NCBI GenBank assembly: GCA_041648755.1
Contig: JBAZOJ010000116.1
Coordinates: 1 to 11,002 of the forward strand
Reading direction: 5' to 3'
From: JBAZOJ01 sp041648755
GTDB taxonomy: Bacteria > Planctomycetota > B143-G9
Length of the DNA stretch: 11,002 nt
The translations under genes and the position numbers were made by a program. The stretch's first letter is position 1; the number at the start of each line of letters is the position of its first letter. This document shows positions 1 through 6,713 of this stretch, one piece after another. The notes beneath the pieces are model-generated. The model saw only the letters and a list, made by a program, of their open reading frames with translations. It had not been told where the DNA came from and did not search any database.

Positions 1-761
1 CCTGACAAAACGACGGGGATCATCTCCTTGTTGGGCAATAGAACAAGCTCAACAGGTTCCTTCCAGCCGGTTCGCTGCACTTTCAGCTTCATTTCCACAG
101 GCTTCTCGGGTGTGAATTCACGGGCTATCTCCGCACGAGTCGCTTCTGCAACGCTCTTCCCGTTGATATCCGTGATTCTGTCCCCGCTCTTGAGCCCGTA
201 ATAGAAGCCTGCCGTGCCAAATAGCACCGCGTTGACGACCAGATTTGAGTCTGAGTCGAACCGGGCGAGGACGCCGTATGTGTCTCTGAGCCCTTCTCCG
301 ATCATGCCCCCAAGTCGACGTATCTCCTCGATGGTCATGTAGTGGGAATGCGGGTCTCCGATTGCATCGACGAGTCCGATCGCCGCGTAGTCTGCCGCCG
401 TTTGCCAGTCAATATCGTCCTTCACATCCGGATTGATGGCTGCAAGAAGGTCCTTGCAGGTTTCGTACGTGCCATTCAATGTTGCCGAGAACTTGTCCCG
501 GACTTCCTCCGTCTGCTTGGATGCCCATTTCCCGAACCCCTTGAGAGCACCGGTAACCAGCTTGCTTTCGGTCAGCCCCTCGTCAGTCGGATAGCTTTGC
601 AGAACCATCTGCGTCACTTCCGTGAGGAGAGCTTCGAAACCCGCACGGCCGAAAGACTTCGCGGAGGGCGATGAGCTTTCCTCGGATGGGCAGAAGGTCA
701 CAATGCTCAGTAGCAGGAAGGCAGCAAGCAAGAGTGTTCTCTTAGTCAACTTCGTCTCCAT
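1..761 (-). CDS. S41 family (CtpA-type) C-terminal processing peptidase, N-terminal part
   Basis: Exported serine protease of the C-terminal processing (tail-specific) family, cut by the left edge of the window; 253 codons are visible. Residues 1-27 form a signal peptide: a basic start followed by a Leu/Ala-rich stretch. C24 follows VTF, which is not a proper lipobox, so a lipoprotein is only possible. Residues 127-146 contain the family hallmark just before the PDZ domain (AIGLVDAIGDPHSHYMTIEE, equivalent to the DPYSxYL-PEE motif). Residues about 150-245 form a PDZ domain with the carboxylate-binding turn GLKSGDRITDINGKSV. The Ser-Lys catalytic core should follow and lies outside the window, so activity cannot be judged. 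The ATG at 761 gives the signal peptide directly and overlaps the preceding gene's stop by 20 bases, which suggests translational coupling. The ribosome site is weak (GGGAT). It is the last visible gene of the minus-strand operon. Family call is firm; substrate unknown. Confidence 0.88.
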   Translation of the reverse strand, partial: METKLTKRTLLLAAFLLLSIVTFCPSEESSSPSAKSFGRAGFEALLTEVTQMVLQSYPTDEGLTESKLVTGALKGFGKWASKQTEEVRDKFSATLNGTYETCKDLLAAINPDVKDDIDWQTAADYAAIGLVDAIGDPHSHYMTIEEIRRLGGMIGEGLRDTYGVLARFDSDSNLVVNAVLFGTAGFYYGLKSGDRITDINGKSVAEATRAEIAREFTPEKPVEMKLKVQRTGWKEPVELVLLPNKEMIPVVLS

Positions 762-1521
762 TTCTTATCCCGATCCCCGCTTGCGAAAGAAAACCTCCGA
801 GCGCGCAAGTGTCAGAAACGTCCACTGCATGCTGAGACCATCGCGCCCTGCCTCCGCTGACCATGCGCTCAACCAGGATATCGCCGAGGCTGGCCATGAA
901 GAATTTCCTCTCAGCTACATCCCCTTGGGGATAACGAAGTTCATGCGATGGGCCTACTCTCGGCAGACCCGTAGTCATGCTCTCAGGAAGTGGACGATGC
1001 AAGCCAGCACTTGAGACTCCGAACAAAGCTGCGAGTTCATTGAACGTCTCGGAACCGCGGTTTGCTGTGCCCAATCCCAATTCTTCGGCCTCACCAAAGA
1101 TCGACGCCCCATCCGGCCCCTCGATTTCGCAGTAATCAGGCACTCTCGCGTCAGGCAACCTGTCAATGACCACAGTAATTCCTCGAGGCAATTTCCACTC
1201 CTGCCGCCATCGTTCTTCCGGAAGGCCATCCTGAATTCCTCCCGCAAATTCGATCAATGAAACCGCGGAATCGGAATTGCTGACGAGCGTCTCGTACTCG
1301 TCGCGGGCTTTCACGTCTTTGTGTTGGCGGGGTCCCTTGGAAGTGAGAGTCGCAATATGGCCAATCTCGCGGAGGCGAAACAGGCAATCGGCGGGAACTT
1401 CGGGGAAGAGAAAATAACGAGTGCTCATGAGGGAGGAGAAGTTGAGTCTGCCCAGGGAATCCAACTTCTTCGCGAGAGAAATCCGGTCAACCGGCCAGAA
1501 CTTTGCTTCCAGCTCGATCAT
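742..1521 (-). CDS. CYTH-domain protein (class IV adenylate cyclase / thiamine triphosphatase-like)
   Basis: CYTH (triphosphate tunnel) enzymes act on triphosphate substrates such as ATP, thiamine triphosphate or inorganic polyphosphate. The signature ExExK is at residues 3-7 (MIELEAK). Tunnel-type basic and acidic residues follow: R35, R49 and R51 (FRLRE), K62 in TSKGP, R73 and E75/E77 (KARDEYE), D120-R121 (VIDR) and E132/E134 (CEIEG), then the usual last helix (EAEELGL ... NELAALFG, 144-168). The pattern is closest to the CyaB-like class IV cyclase branch, but substrate cannot be told from sequence. The ATG at 1521 is chosen because the signature begins at residue 2; it starts one base after the upstream stop. 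An in-frame TTG at 1560 would add 13 residues overlapping the upstream gene. Residues about 169-259 have no counterpart in the core fold: a lineage-specific tail, or the product of a frameshift near 1030. Confidence 0.82.
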   Translation of the reverse strand: MIELEAKFWPVDRISLAKKLDSLGRLNFSSLMSTRYFLFPEVPADCLFRLREIGHIATLTSKGPRQHKDVKARDEYETLVSNSDSAVSLIEFAGGIQDGLPEERWRQEWKLPRGITVVIDRLPDARVPDYCEIEGPDGASIFGEAEELGLGTANRGSETFNELAALFGVSSAGLHRPLPESMTTGLPRVGPSHELRYPQGDVAERKFFMASLGDILVERMVSGGRARWSQHAVDVSDTCALGGFLSQAGIGIRNGDEVD

Positions 1522-1522
1522 C

Positions 1523-4500
1523 TCAGCGGAATGCCAGTGCCGCGCCCCGCTCTGTGACAAAGATGATCATGCCTGACTCAACTATCGGGTCAGCGATAAT
1601 CCTCTTGCCAGTATCATATTGCCACAGTAGCTCGAATCCAACCTCCCCCTCAACAGTGATTCGATAGCACGATATTGTGCCTGTTGACGATGCGCAGTAG
1701 ATCTCGTTCTTGAATAGAACCGGAGAAGCGCTAATCCTCCCGCTGAAAGCGACTGACGACACGATCTGCCAGTTCGCAGTGTCGAGTACGACAATCCGCC
1801 CGGGCTCGACATCATCGGTTCCAAGGGACGTAGCGGCAAGAACCAGGAACCTGTCGTATGGAATCGGCGCCCCGATCACTTTCATTTGACCGAGTGAAAT
1901 GCACTGCAGGATCGCCATGCTTGAGGGATTTACCACATAGAAGTCCCCGGCGTCGTTCCCGAAGCAGACATGGCCGCCAAAAATGACTGGAGAGGCGGAA
2001 ATCGGCGCTGAGGTCCCGGTCTTGCTGACCAGCTTGCCGTTCGAGCGATCCAACTTGTACATGTTTCTGTCGCGGCAAGTTATGTAGAGGTATTGCCCCT
2101 CTTGAACAGGCTTGGAGACAATTGGGCCGGAAGCGGGGAAACGCCATACTTCTTTCCCGTCCCTGAGGCTCACGCAATATAGCACACCGCCATCCGAGCC
2201 GAACCAGATCACGGGCATGGCGCCCATGACACCGATGAGGGGCTCAGCCTTCAGGAAGTCCTTGGTGGGGAACTGCCAGTTTATCTTTCTGGCCTTTACA
2301 TCGAATGCGTAGAGGTTCCCATCAAGAGAAGGGATATAGAGGATGCCGTCCGCGAATACGCTATTGGCGACCACGTCGTGTGGATCGGTCGAGTTCTTCG
2401 TAAGCGCCTCTATCGACGTGGAAAAGACGCGCTCCGTCTTCTCAGTGCTGAACGCATTTATCTCGCCGCTTCGCGACACGAAAATTACCGAATCTCCTGC
2501 AACTGAGGGTCTTGTCACTACTGCGTTGCGCGAGGCTACATCAATGCTCCATGTCGGGGCTCTTTCCAGCATGCATATGATTTCGCTCTTTGTGGAAGGG
2601 TCAAAACGCTCAACGTGCGATGCGAAGCCTTGCGCTTTGATCGAGATTTCCACATCGGTGCCATAGTCGGCAAAGACCACTATAGGCGAGTTTCCCGCCG
2701 GGGTGCCGTTGCAAGTGACTTGCGCTTCCAAAGGCAACCTGCAGTCAATCTTGATTGGAATTTTCACTCCGGCAGCTTTCTTACTTGCCGGGAAGGACTT
2801 ATGCAGTTCGATGGCCAAGTCGTGAGCCTTGGCTATTTCGTTCTGCTTGACTGCGGTATCGACATCCGAGATTCGGCCGTCTATGATATCCCGTATCTGC
2901 TCCAGTCTGCGAATCTGCTCGTCAATGATCTTGCGGCCATCATCGAACTGAACGGTACTGCGCATCTCATATGCCTTGGCGAGCAGGTCTTCAACGGCAA
3001 TCTGGGAACTGTCAGCCGGTATGGAGGAGGAAAAGGCTATTGCTCTATCCGTCTCCGCCGTTCTCCGGGCTTTCATTTCCTCGGCTGCGGCATTGTTCTG
3101 CTTCGCCCATTCCTCCGTGTAATATTGCACCCTCTCTTGAGCCCTTCTCAGAAACAAAGACGCGAACGGGTATTCTGAGATAAAGGACTGCACCTGATTC
3201 AGGGCCTCGCCATATTTGCCTTTGACCGCAAAGCCTTCGGCATCGTTCTCGTACGTCAGGTAGATTGACCGGATCTGGATGATGTACCCCAGCATGAATC
3301 CCACAATGCATAGCACAATTACGGCGAAAACAGACAGCCTCGCCATTCGCAGTCTTCTGGCCCGGCGCTTACCCTCAAGGTCGACCAACTGCTCAAGCTT
3401 GTGCCGGAAGTCCTCTTTCTCCGGGGCGATCGAGACCATCCTGTGATAGACATCGATGGCCGCTTTGTAGTTGCCCTGCCCCGCGTGAAGAACCGCAAGC
3501 GAGCCGAGCATCTCAAGAGCCTTATCCTTGGCCTGCTGCCGCAGCAGAACATCGATCAGTTCCTCTCGGATCCTCACTTCGTCGGGCCAAAGGGCGATCA
3601 ATTTCTCGGCAGCATCGATATAAAGGGCCGGGGATTCTTTCGTATTGATGCGTCTGATGGCAGTACGAAGTTCTTCGATCGCCTTGTTGCGAAGCTTCGC
3701 GAAGGCATAGAGCTCGCCGAGCTTGACCCTCTCGGCGATTGCGTTGGGCAACAGCGAGACGATCTCCTGCTGGAAAGGAATGGACTCGGCAGGATGCTCG
3801 CCTTCCGAGAAATGCTGAACAATCTCGCGCAAGCATTCGACGGCTTTCTCGGTGTTCCCAACTTCACGGTAAGCCTTCACGAGATTGGCTGCTACGTCGG
3901 CGTCCCAGGCTTCTTTCGACTGGACCAGGCTGAATACCGCAATCGCTTCCTCGAAGAACCCGCTCGCGAGGCAGTCGTTTCCGGTCTGCACCAACTCGTG
4001 GGCTTCCTTCAGCCTGATGGCGCCGTTCTTGATCATCTCGGCAAGCACCTGGCTGGTCGCGAACTTGCCAGTCGTGGCAACCGTGCAGATCTTCTTTATC
4101 GAGTTCACTCCATTGATCAGCGGACCAAGCTCTACTTCGACGGGGTCGGTCAACGCCGCAGGGTGGACCAGGAGTATCGGCACTTCATTTTCGGTAGGTA
4201 TGTAGTTGCGTATGCGGCCCCATTCATCCAGCCGACGCATCGCCTCCATGAGAACCGAATTGGTGTTGAATGAGACATTGTAGGCACGAATTTCCTCGTC
4301 GAAAACCCCGTCCAACCTCTGGTCGTCGGTGAATTCGAACAGGGCATTGTCCCATGAGAACATCTCGTACAGCATTTCCTCCTGCTGGAAACGCAATGTG
4401 TCCTCGATTTGTTCCCTCTTGATGGTCCCCATCTTCTGAAGTATGTCGCCCAGTCTCTCCTGCGTGGTCCGTTGATATGCGAGCGCCTTTTCGAGATCGC

Positions 4501-4720
4501 TCTGCGCGATTATGCCTTTTCTGAGCAGAAGCTCGCCGAACAGAGTCTTGCGCGACCCTGAAGTAGCAGCTTGCTTGATAAGCCCCTGCTCGAAGTAGAT
4601 GTAGCCCTCGCAGGCTTCCTTCGAGTTGAAAATCGCCAATGTTCCAGTCTGCCGGCTCATCGCGAGCGTCTGGAAGATGTTGGCGAGATTAAAGGTGTTC
4701 AGGTCGCCCTTGAAACCCAT
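1523..4720 (-). CDS. Membrane-spanning PATAN (DUF4388)-TPR-PEGA-PQQ propeller protein
   Basis: A 1065-residue single-pass membrane protein, not recognised as a named gene. Residues 1-55 form a PATAN/DUF4388 domain (GTLAIFNS, GYIYFEQGLIKQA). Residues 58-130 hold two repeats of the helical unit that often accompanies it (LFGELLLRKGIIAQSDLEKA and LGDILQKMGTIKREQIEDTL), followed by the typical LMEAMRRLDEWGRI at 157-170. Residues 235-445 are TPR-like helical pairs. A basic stretch (KRRARRLRMAR, 451-461) precedes one membrane helix at about 462-484, placing the N-terminus in the cytoplasm by the positive-inside rule. The outer half has a charged helical region (490-650), a PEGA-like domain (660-718, NGTPAGNSPIVV ... 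QGF) and a PQQ/BamB-like beta-propeller (722-1065; blades such as LYIPSLDGNLYAFD, GVLYCVSLRDGKEVWRF, SSTGTISCYRI). The start has AAGGGG four bases upstream. Known PATAN proteins act in signalling with GTPases and two-component systems, so a role as sensor or scaffold for the adjacent GTPase is inferred. Confidence 0.9.
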   Translation of the reverse strand: MGFKGDLNTFNLANIFQTLAMSRQTGTLAIFNSKEACEGYIYFEQGLIKQAATSGSRKTLFGELLLRKGIIAQSDLEKALAYQRTTQERLGDILQKMGTIKREQIEDTLRFQQEEMLYEMFSWDNALFEFTDDQRLDGVFDEEIRAYNVSFNTNSVLMEAMRRLDEWGRIRNYIPTENEVPILLVHPAALTDPVEVELGPLINGVNSIKKICTVATTGKFATSQVLAEMIKNGAIRLKEAHELVQTGNDCLASGFFEEAIAVFSLVQSKEAWDADVAANLVKAYREVGNTEKAVECLREIVQHFSEGEHPAESIPFQQEIVSLLPNAIAERVKLGELYAFAKLRNKAIEELRTAIRRINTKESPALYIDAAEKLIALWPDEVRIREELIDVLLRQQAKDKALEMLGSLAVLHAGQGNYKAAIDVYHRMVSIAPEKEDFRHKLEQLVDLEGKRRARRLRMARLSVFAVIVLCIVGFMLGYIIQIRSIYLTYENDAEGFAVKGKYGEALNQVQSFISEYPFASLFLRRAQERVQYYTEEWAKQNNAAAEEMKARRTAETDRAIAFSSSIPADSSQIAVEDLLAKAYEMRSTVQFDDGRKIIDEQIRRLEQIRDIIDGRISDVDTAVKQNEIAKAHDLAIELHKSFPASKKAAGVKIPIKIDCRLPLEAQVTCNGTPAGNSPIVVFADYGTDVEISIKAQGFASHVERFDPSTKSEIICMLERAPTWSIDVASRNAVVTRPSVAGDSVIFVSRSGEINAFSTEKTERVFSTSIEALTKNSTDPHDVVANSVFADGILYIPSLDGNLYAFDVKARKINWQFPTKDFLKAEPLIGVMGAMPVIWFGSDGGVLYCVSLRDGKEVWRFPASGPIVSKPVQEGQYLYITCRDRNMYKLDRSNGKLVSKTGTSAPISASPVIFGGHVCFGNDAGDFYVVNPSSMAILQCISLGQMKVIGAPIPYDRFLVLAATSLGTDDVEPGRIVVLDTANWQIVSSVAFSGRISASPVLFKNEIYCASSTGTISCYRITVEGEVGFELLWQYDTGKRIIADPIVESGMIIFVTERGAALAFR

Positions 4721-4723
4721 TTA

Positions 4724-4742
4724 TCCCCTTTGCCAGCGGGGA
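4724..4742 (-). promoter_or_regulatory. Short hairpin over the ribosome binding site of the PATAN-propeller gene
   Basis: On the minus-strand transcript, TCCCC (4742-4738) can pair perfectly with GGGGA (4728-4724), leaving a nine-base loop. The GGGGA arm contains the Shine-Dalgarno of the gene starting at 4720. Five pairs, four of them G-C, would partly hide the ribosome site unless translation of the upstream mglB-like gene, which ends at 4752, opens it. The pairing is visible; regulation is inference and the stem is short enough to occur by chance. Confidence 0.35.
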
Positions 4743-4751
4743 GGAAGCCCG

Positions 4752-5249
4752 TTATTGACCCTTGAAAAGGTCTTCGAGTTTGTTCTTGGCCTCACCCCCG
4801 AGATCGGAGGAAAGCTCCGGCTCGGTTGAGGCGTTTCTGTTGAGGACATCCTCGATCTTTCGAGACACTTCGTTCGCGTACAACCTCACCATGCCGATCG
4901 TGGTGGAGTCGTCGAACATGATCACAAGCATGGTCCGTTCCGCAATCAGGCTGATGTGTATGGACTCCTGCTTGCCCTGATGGAAAAGAACCGAGAACTC
5001 AGGTTCTCCAAGCAGAGTCGCGACTTGCTTCGTCGACGCGAAGCTGCCAGCCACGAGCGCGGCCACCGAGGTTATGTCGATGGATGCGGTCTCCCCTCTC
5101 TTCGTAACGAGGTGGCCGTCTATGTCTATGAGCAAGGCAGCTTTGGCCTTTGAGACCTTCAGCAGCCCCTCGAGCGTCGCGTTGATATCCTTGATGTCGT
5201 TCTCGTAGAATACAAGGCGGCGCCTGCGGAGTTTTTCGGCATCCTTCAT
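4752..5249 (-). CDS. mglB: MglB-like roadblock/LC7 protein, putative GTPase-activating partner
   Basis: A 165-residue roadblock/LC7 protein. It resembles Myxococcus MglB over its length as I recall that sequence: a Y-E-x-x-x-x-x-INA start (YENDIKDINATLEGL, 15-29), the strand LLIDIDGHLVTKRGE (39-53), the DITSVAALVAGSFAS helix (58-72), LLGEPEFSVLFHQG (79-92), and a D-rich tail ending in LEDLFKGQ, like the acidic DDIDNLF end of MglB. MglB dimers stimulate GTP hydrolysis by MglA in established systems. A basic leader (KLRRRRL, 6-12) precedes the domain. The start at 5249 has a strong AAGGAG six bases upstream, and that site overlaps the stop codon of the GTPase gene, so the two are translationally linked. 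The gene lies downstream of the GTPase, the reverse of the mglB-mglA order in Myxococcus. Family call is firm; the GAP role is inferred from homology and position. Confidence 0.88.
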   Translation of the reverse strand: MKDAEKLRRRRLVFYENDIKDINATLEGLLKVSKAKAALLIDIDGHLVTKRGETASIDITSVAALVAGSFASTKQVATLLGEPEFSVLFHQGKQESIHISLIAERTMLVIMFDDSTTIGMVRLYANEVSRKIEDVLNRNASTEPELSSDLGGEAKNKLEDLFKGQ

Positions 5250-5254
5250 ATGAT

Positions 5255-5260
5255 CTCCTT
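5255..5260 (-). promoter_or_regulatory. Strong ribosome binding site of the mglB-like gene, overlapping the upstream stop
   Basis: The minus strand reads AAGGAG, then six bases, then ATG at 5249. The first two bases of the site belong to the TAA stop (5261-5259) of the GTPase gene. Ribosomes ending the GTPase would be at the mglB-like start, which suits matched production of the two partners. Confidence 0.8.
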
Positions 5261-6332
5261 AATTGCTCATCACCGTGATGAGGACGTAAACCAGCGCGGT
5301 GATCACCACAACGGAACCAATAATGATCCAGAGCACCCACTTGTTCCGGTCCGCTTTTCCCCGCCCCTTTTGTGCAGCGTGGGGGATAGCTCGTGCCGGG
5401 GCAGGTTCGGGGCGCGAAGGAGCCGCAGTTCGCTGGGGAGCTGGCGGCTTAGCCTCAACCGCAATCACGGGTTTGGGAGGTTGAGCCACAACGGGACTCG
5501 GCGGGGGACCTCCGGGTTTCGGTTGAGTCGGAACTGCGGCAGCAGGCCTGTGTACCTCAGGAGAAAAAGGTGCTGGCTGAGGTCCCGAAGCAGGAGGTGC
5601 AGCCGGTTGAGATGATGTCGGACGTTGAGCCTGAGGTGGCGCGGCCCCCGTTGGTGATGCCTGACCGGGAGCAGTGGTGGCTGGCGGCGCTGGAGCCGGA
5701 GTCCCGGGGCGCCCTGGCGCGGCCTGCCTGTCTTTGGCGGCTCCGCCATACTCCTTCATCAGTCTGTCGAGAACAAGCCCTGCAATGGATTTCAGCGTGT
5801 CGATTACACCAATGCCCTTGAAAGCGACAGCCTCGCTGGCGGGAAGGCCCTTGGGGTTGAGTACGCGCTGAAGTTCATCGGTGGACAAGATGTCGGGAAG
5901 ATCCCGCTTGTTCCACTGGAAAGCGACAGGAATCGAATCTGCGTCGTATCCGTTTTCCTTCAGGTTGTCGTAGAGGTTCAGCAGTGACTCGGTGTTCTCT
6001 TCCATCATTGAGCGCTGCGAATCCGCGACGAAGATGACCCCATCCACTCCTTGAAGCACCAGCTTGCGAGTGGCGTTATAATACACTTGGCCGGGAACAG
6101 TATACAGTTGGAAGCGCACCTGCATACCGGCGACCTTGCCGATATCGAGGGGAAGAAAGTCGAAGAACAAAGTGCGGTCGGTCTCGGTGGCGATTGAGAC
6201 CATTTCGCCCACGCACGGCTTCGGCGAAGTCGCGTGAATCTGCTCCAGATTCGTTGTCTTTCCGCTACGGCCCGGACCGTAGTAGACGACCTTGCAGTTG
6301 ATCTCCCTGGCTGCGAAATTTATCTGAACCAT
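5259..6332 (-). CDS. mglA: MglA-like small GTPase with Pro/Ala-rich linker and C-terminal membrane anchor
   Basis: A 357-residue protein. Residues 1-195 are an MglA-type Ras-like G domain, beginning VQINFAAREINCKVVYYGPG. The P-loop is GPGRSGKT (19-26). The ATETDRTLFFDF switch segment (48-59) carries R53 and T54, and the G3 motif TVPGQ (78-82) carries Q82; R53 and Q82 match the numbering of residues implicated in hydrolysis in known MglA proteins. The G4 motif is NKRD (141-144). Residues 197-326 are a low-complexity linker rich in Pro, Ala and Gln. Residues 331-353 are a single hydrophobic helix (WVLWIIIGSVVVITALVYVL) ending four residues from the C-terminus, a tail-anchor arrangement with the G domain in the cytoplasm. 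Canonical MglA has about 195 residues and is soluble. AGGAG lies six bases before the ATG. The MglB-like partner starts ten bases after the stop. Nucleotide-binding residues are intact, so a working switch is likely; the process controlled is unknown. Confidence 0.92.
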   Translation of the reverse strand: MVQINFAAREINCKVVYYGPGRSGKTTNLEQIHATSPKPCVGEMVSIATETDRTLFFDFLPLDIGKVAGMQVRFQLYTVPGQVYYNATRKLVLQGVDGVIFVADSQRSMMEENTESLLNLYDNLKENGYDADSIPVAFQWNKRDLPDILSTDELQRVLNPKGLPASEAVAFKGIGVIDTLKSIAGLVLDRLMKEYGGAAKDRQAAPGRPGTPAPAPPATTAPGQASPTGAAPPQAQRPTSSQPAAPPASGPQPAPFSPEVHRPAAAVPTQPKPGGPPPSPVVAQPPKPVIAVEAKPPAPQRTAAPSRPEPAPARAIPHAAQKGRGKADRNKWVLWIIIGSVVVITALVYVLITVMSN

Positions 6333-6351
6333 CGGTGTCTCCTACAACGCC

Positions 6352-6699
6352 TCAAAACTTGATGCGACGTTCGACATCGCGCGCGGCAGACCGGAGTTCA
6401 TCCTCGAAAATCGTCATCTTGACAGTCAGGTCCAGAAAGACAACGAGGATCGCTCTGCCAGTGTTGAAGAACACTATCCGCCCTTCGTCGCCGGTGACGC
6501 TGAACATCCTGAACTCACCGATGTTCAACTTCGGCCAGGCACGGTTGATCTCAACGATGATTGCGGAGGCGTACGCCGCGATCGCTTCTACGTCTGTTCT
6601 GTCCCTGACGTCGGCAACAATCAGGAACCCGTCCTTGCTCATTACCATCGAGCCACGAATGCCGCGAAACGAATTGATGGAGGTAAGGATTTCTTGCAT
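6352..6699 (-). CDS. Small stand-alone roadblock/LC7 protein
   Basis: A 115-residue protein made of one roadblock/LC7 domain. It has an N-terminal helix (QEILTSINSFRGI), a first strand pair with the turn SKDGFLIVAD (21-30), a long helix from 35 to 54 (TDVEAIAAYASAIIVEINRA), central strands (FRMFSVTG, RIVFFNTGRAILVVFL) and a C-terminal amphipathic helix (98-114). Such proteins dimerise and act as partners or regulators of small GTPases; this one is distinct from the MglB-like protein encoded by the same operon and lacks the MglB tail. The start at 6699 has GGAAGG seven bases upstream, and that site lies across the end of the preceding gene. It sits between the TPR-roadblock gene and the GTPase gene (gaps 14 and 19 bases). 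Whether it pairs with itself, the TPR-roadblock protein or the GTPase cannot be seen. Confidence 0.85.
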   Translation of the reverse strand: MQEILTSINSFRGIRGSMVMSKDGFLIVADVRDRTDVEAIAAYASAIIVEINRAWPKLNIGEFRMFSVTGDEGRIVFFNTGRAILVVFLDLTVKMTIFEDELRSAARDVERRIKF

Positions 6700-6713
6700 T
6701 GACGGGCCTTCCG

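Noticed and set aside
1522..1560. A TTG start at 1560 for the CYTH gene
   Set aside because: The CYTH signature begins at the ATG at 1521, and the TTG has no ribosome site and overlaps the preceding gene.
3401..4273. A 290-codon plus-strand open frame opposite the propeller gene
   Set aside because: It is antisense to the TPR region of a protein with clear domains; its product has no recognisable motif and reads as a mirror of the real gene's codon bias.
5640..5745. The Pro/Ala-rich linker of the GTPase as a DNA repeat array
   Set aside because: The protein is low-complexity, but the underlying DNA shows no regular repeat unit.
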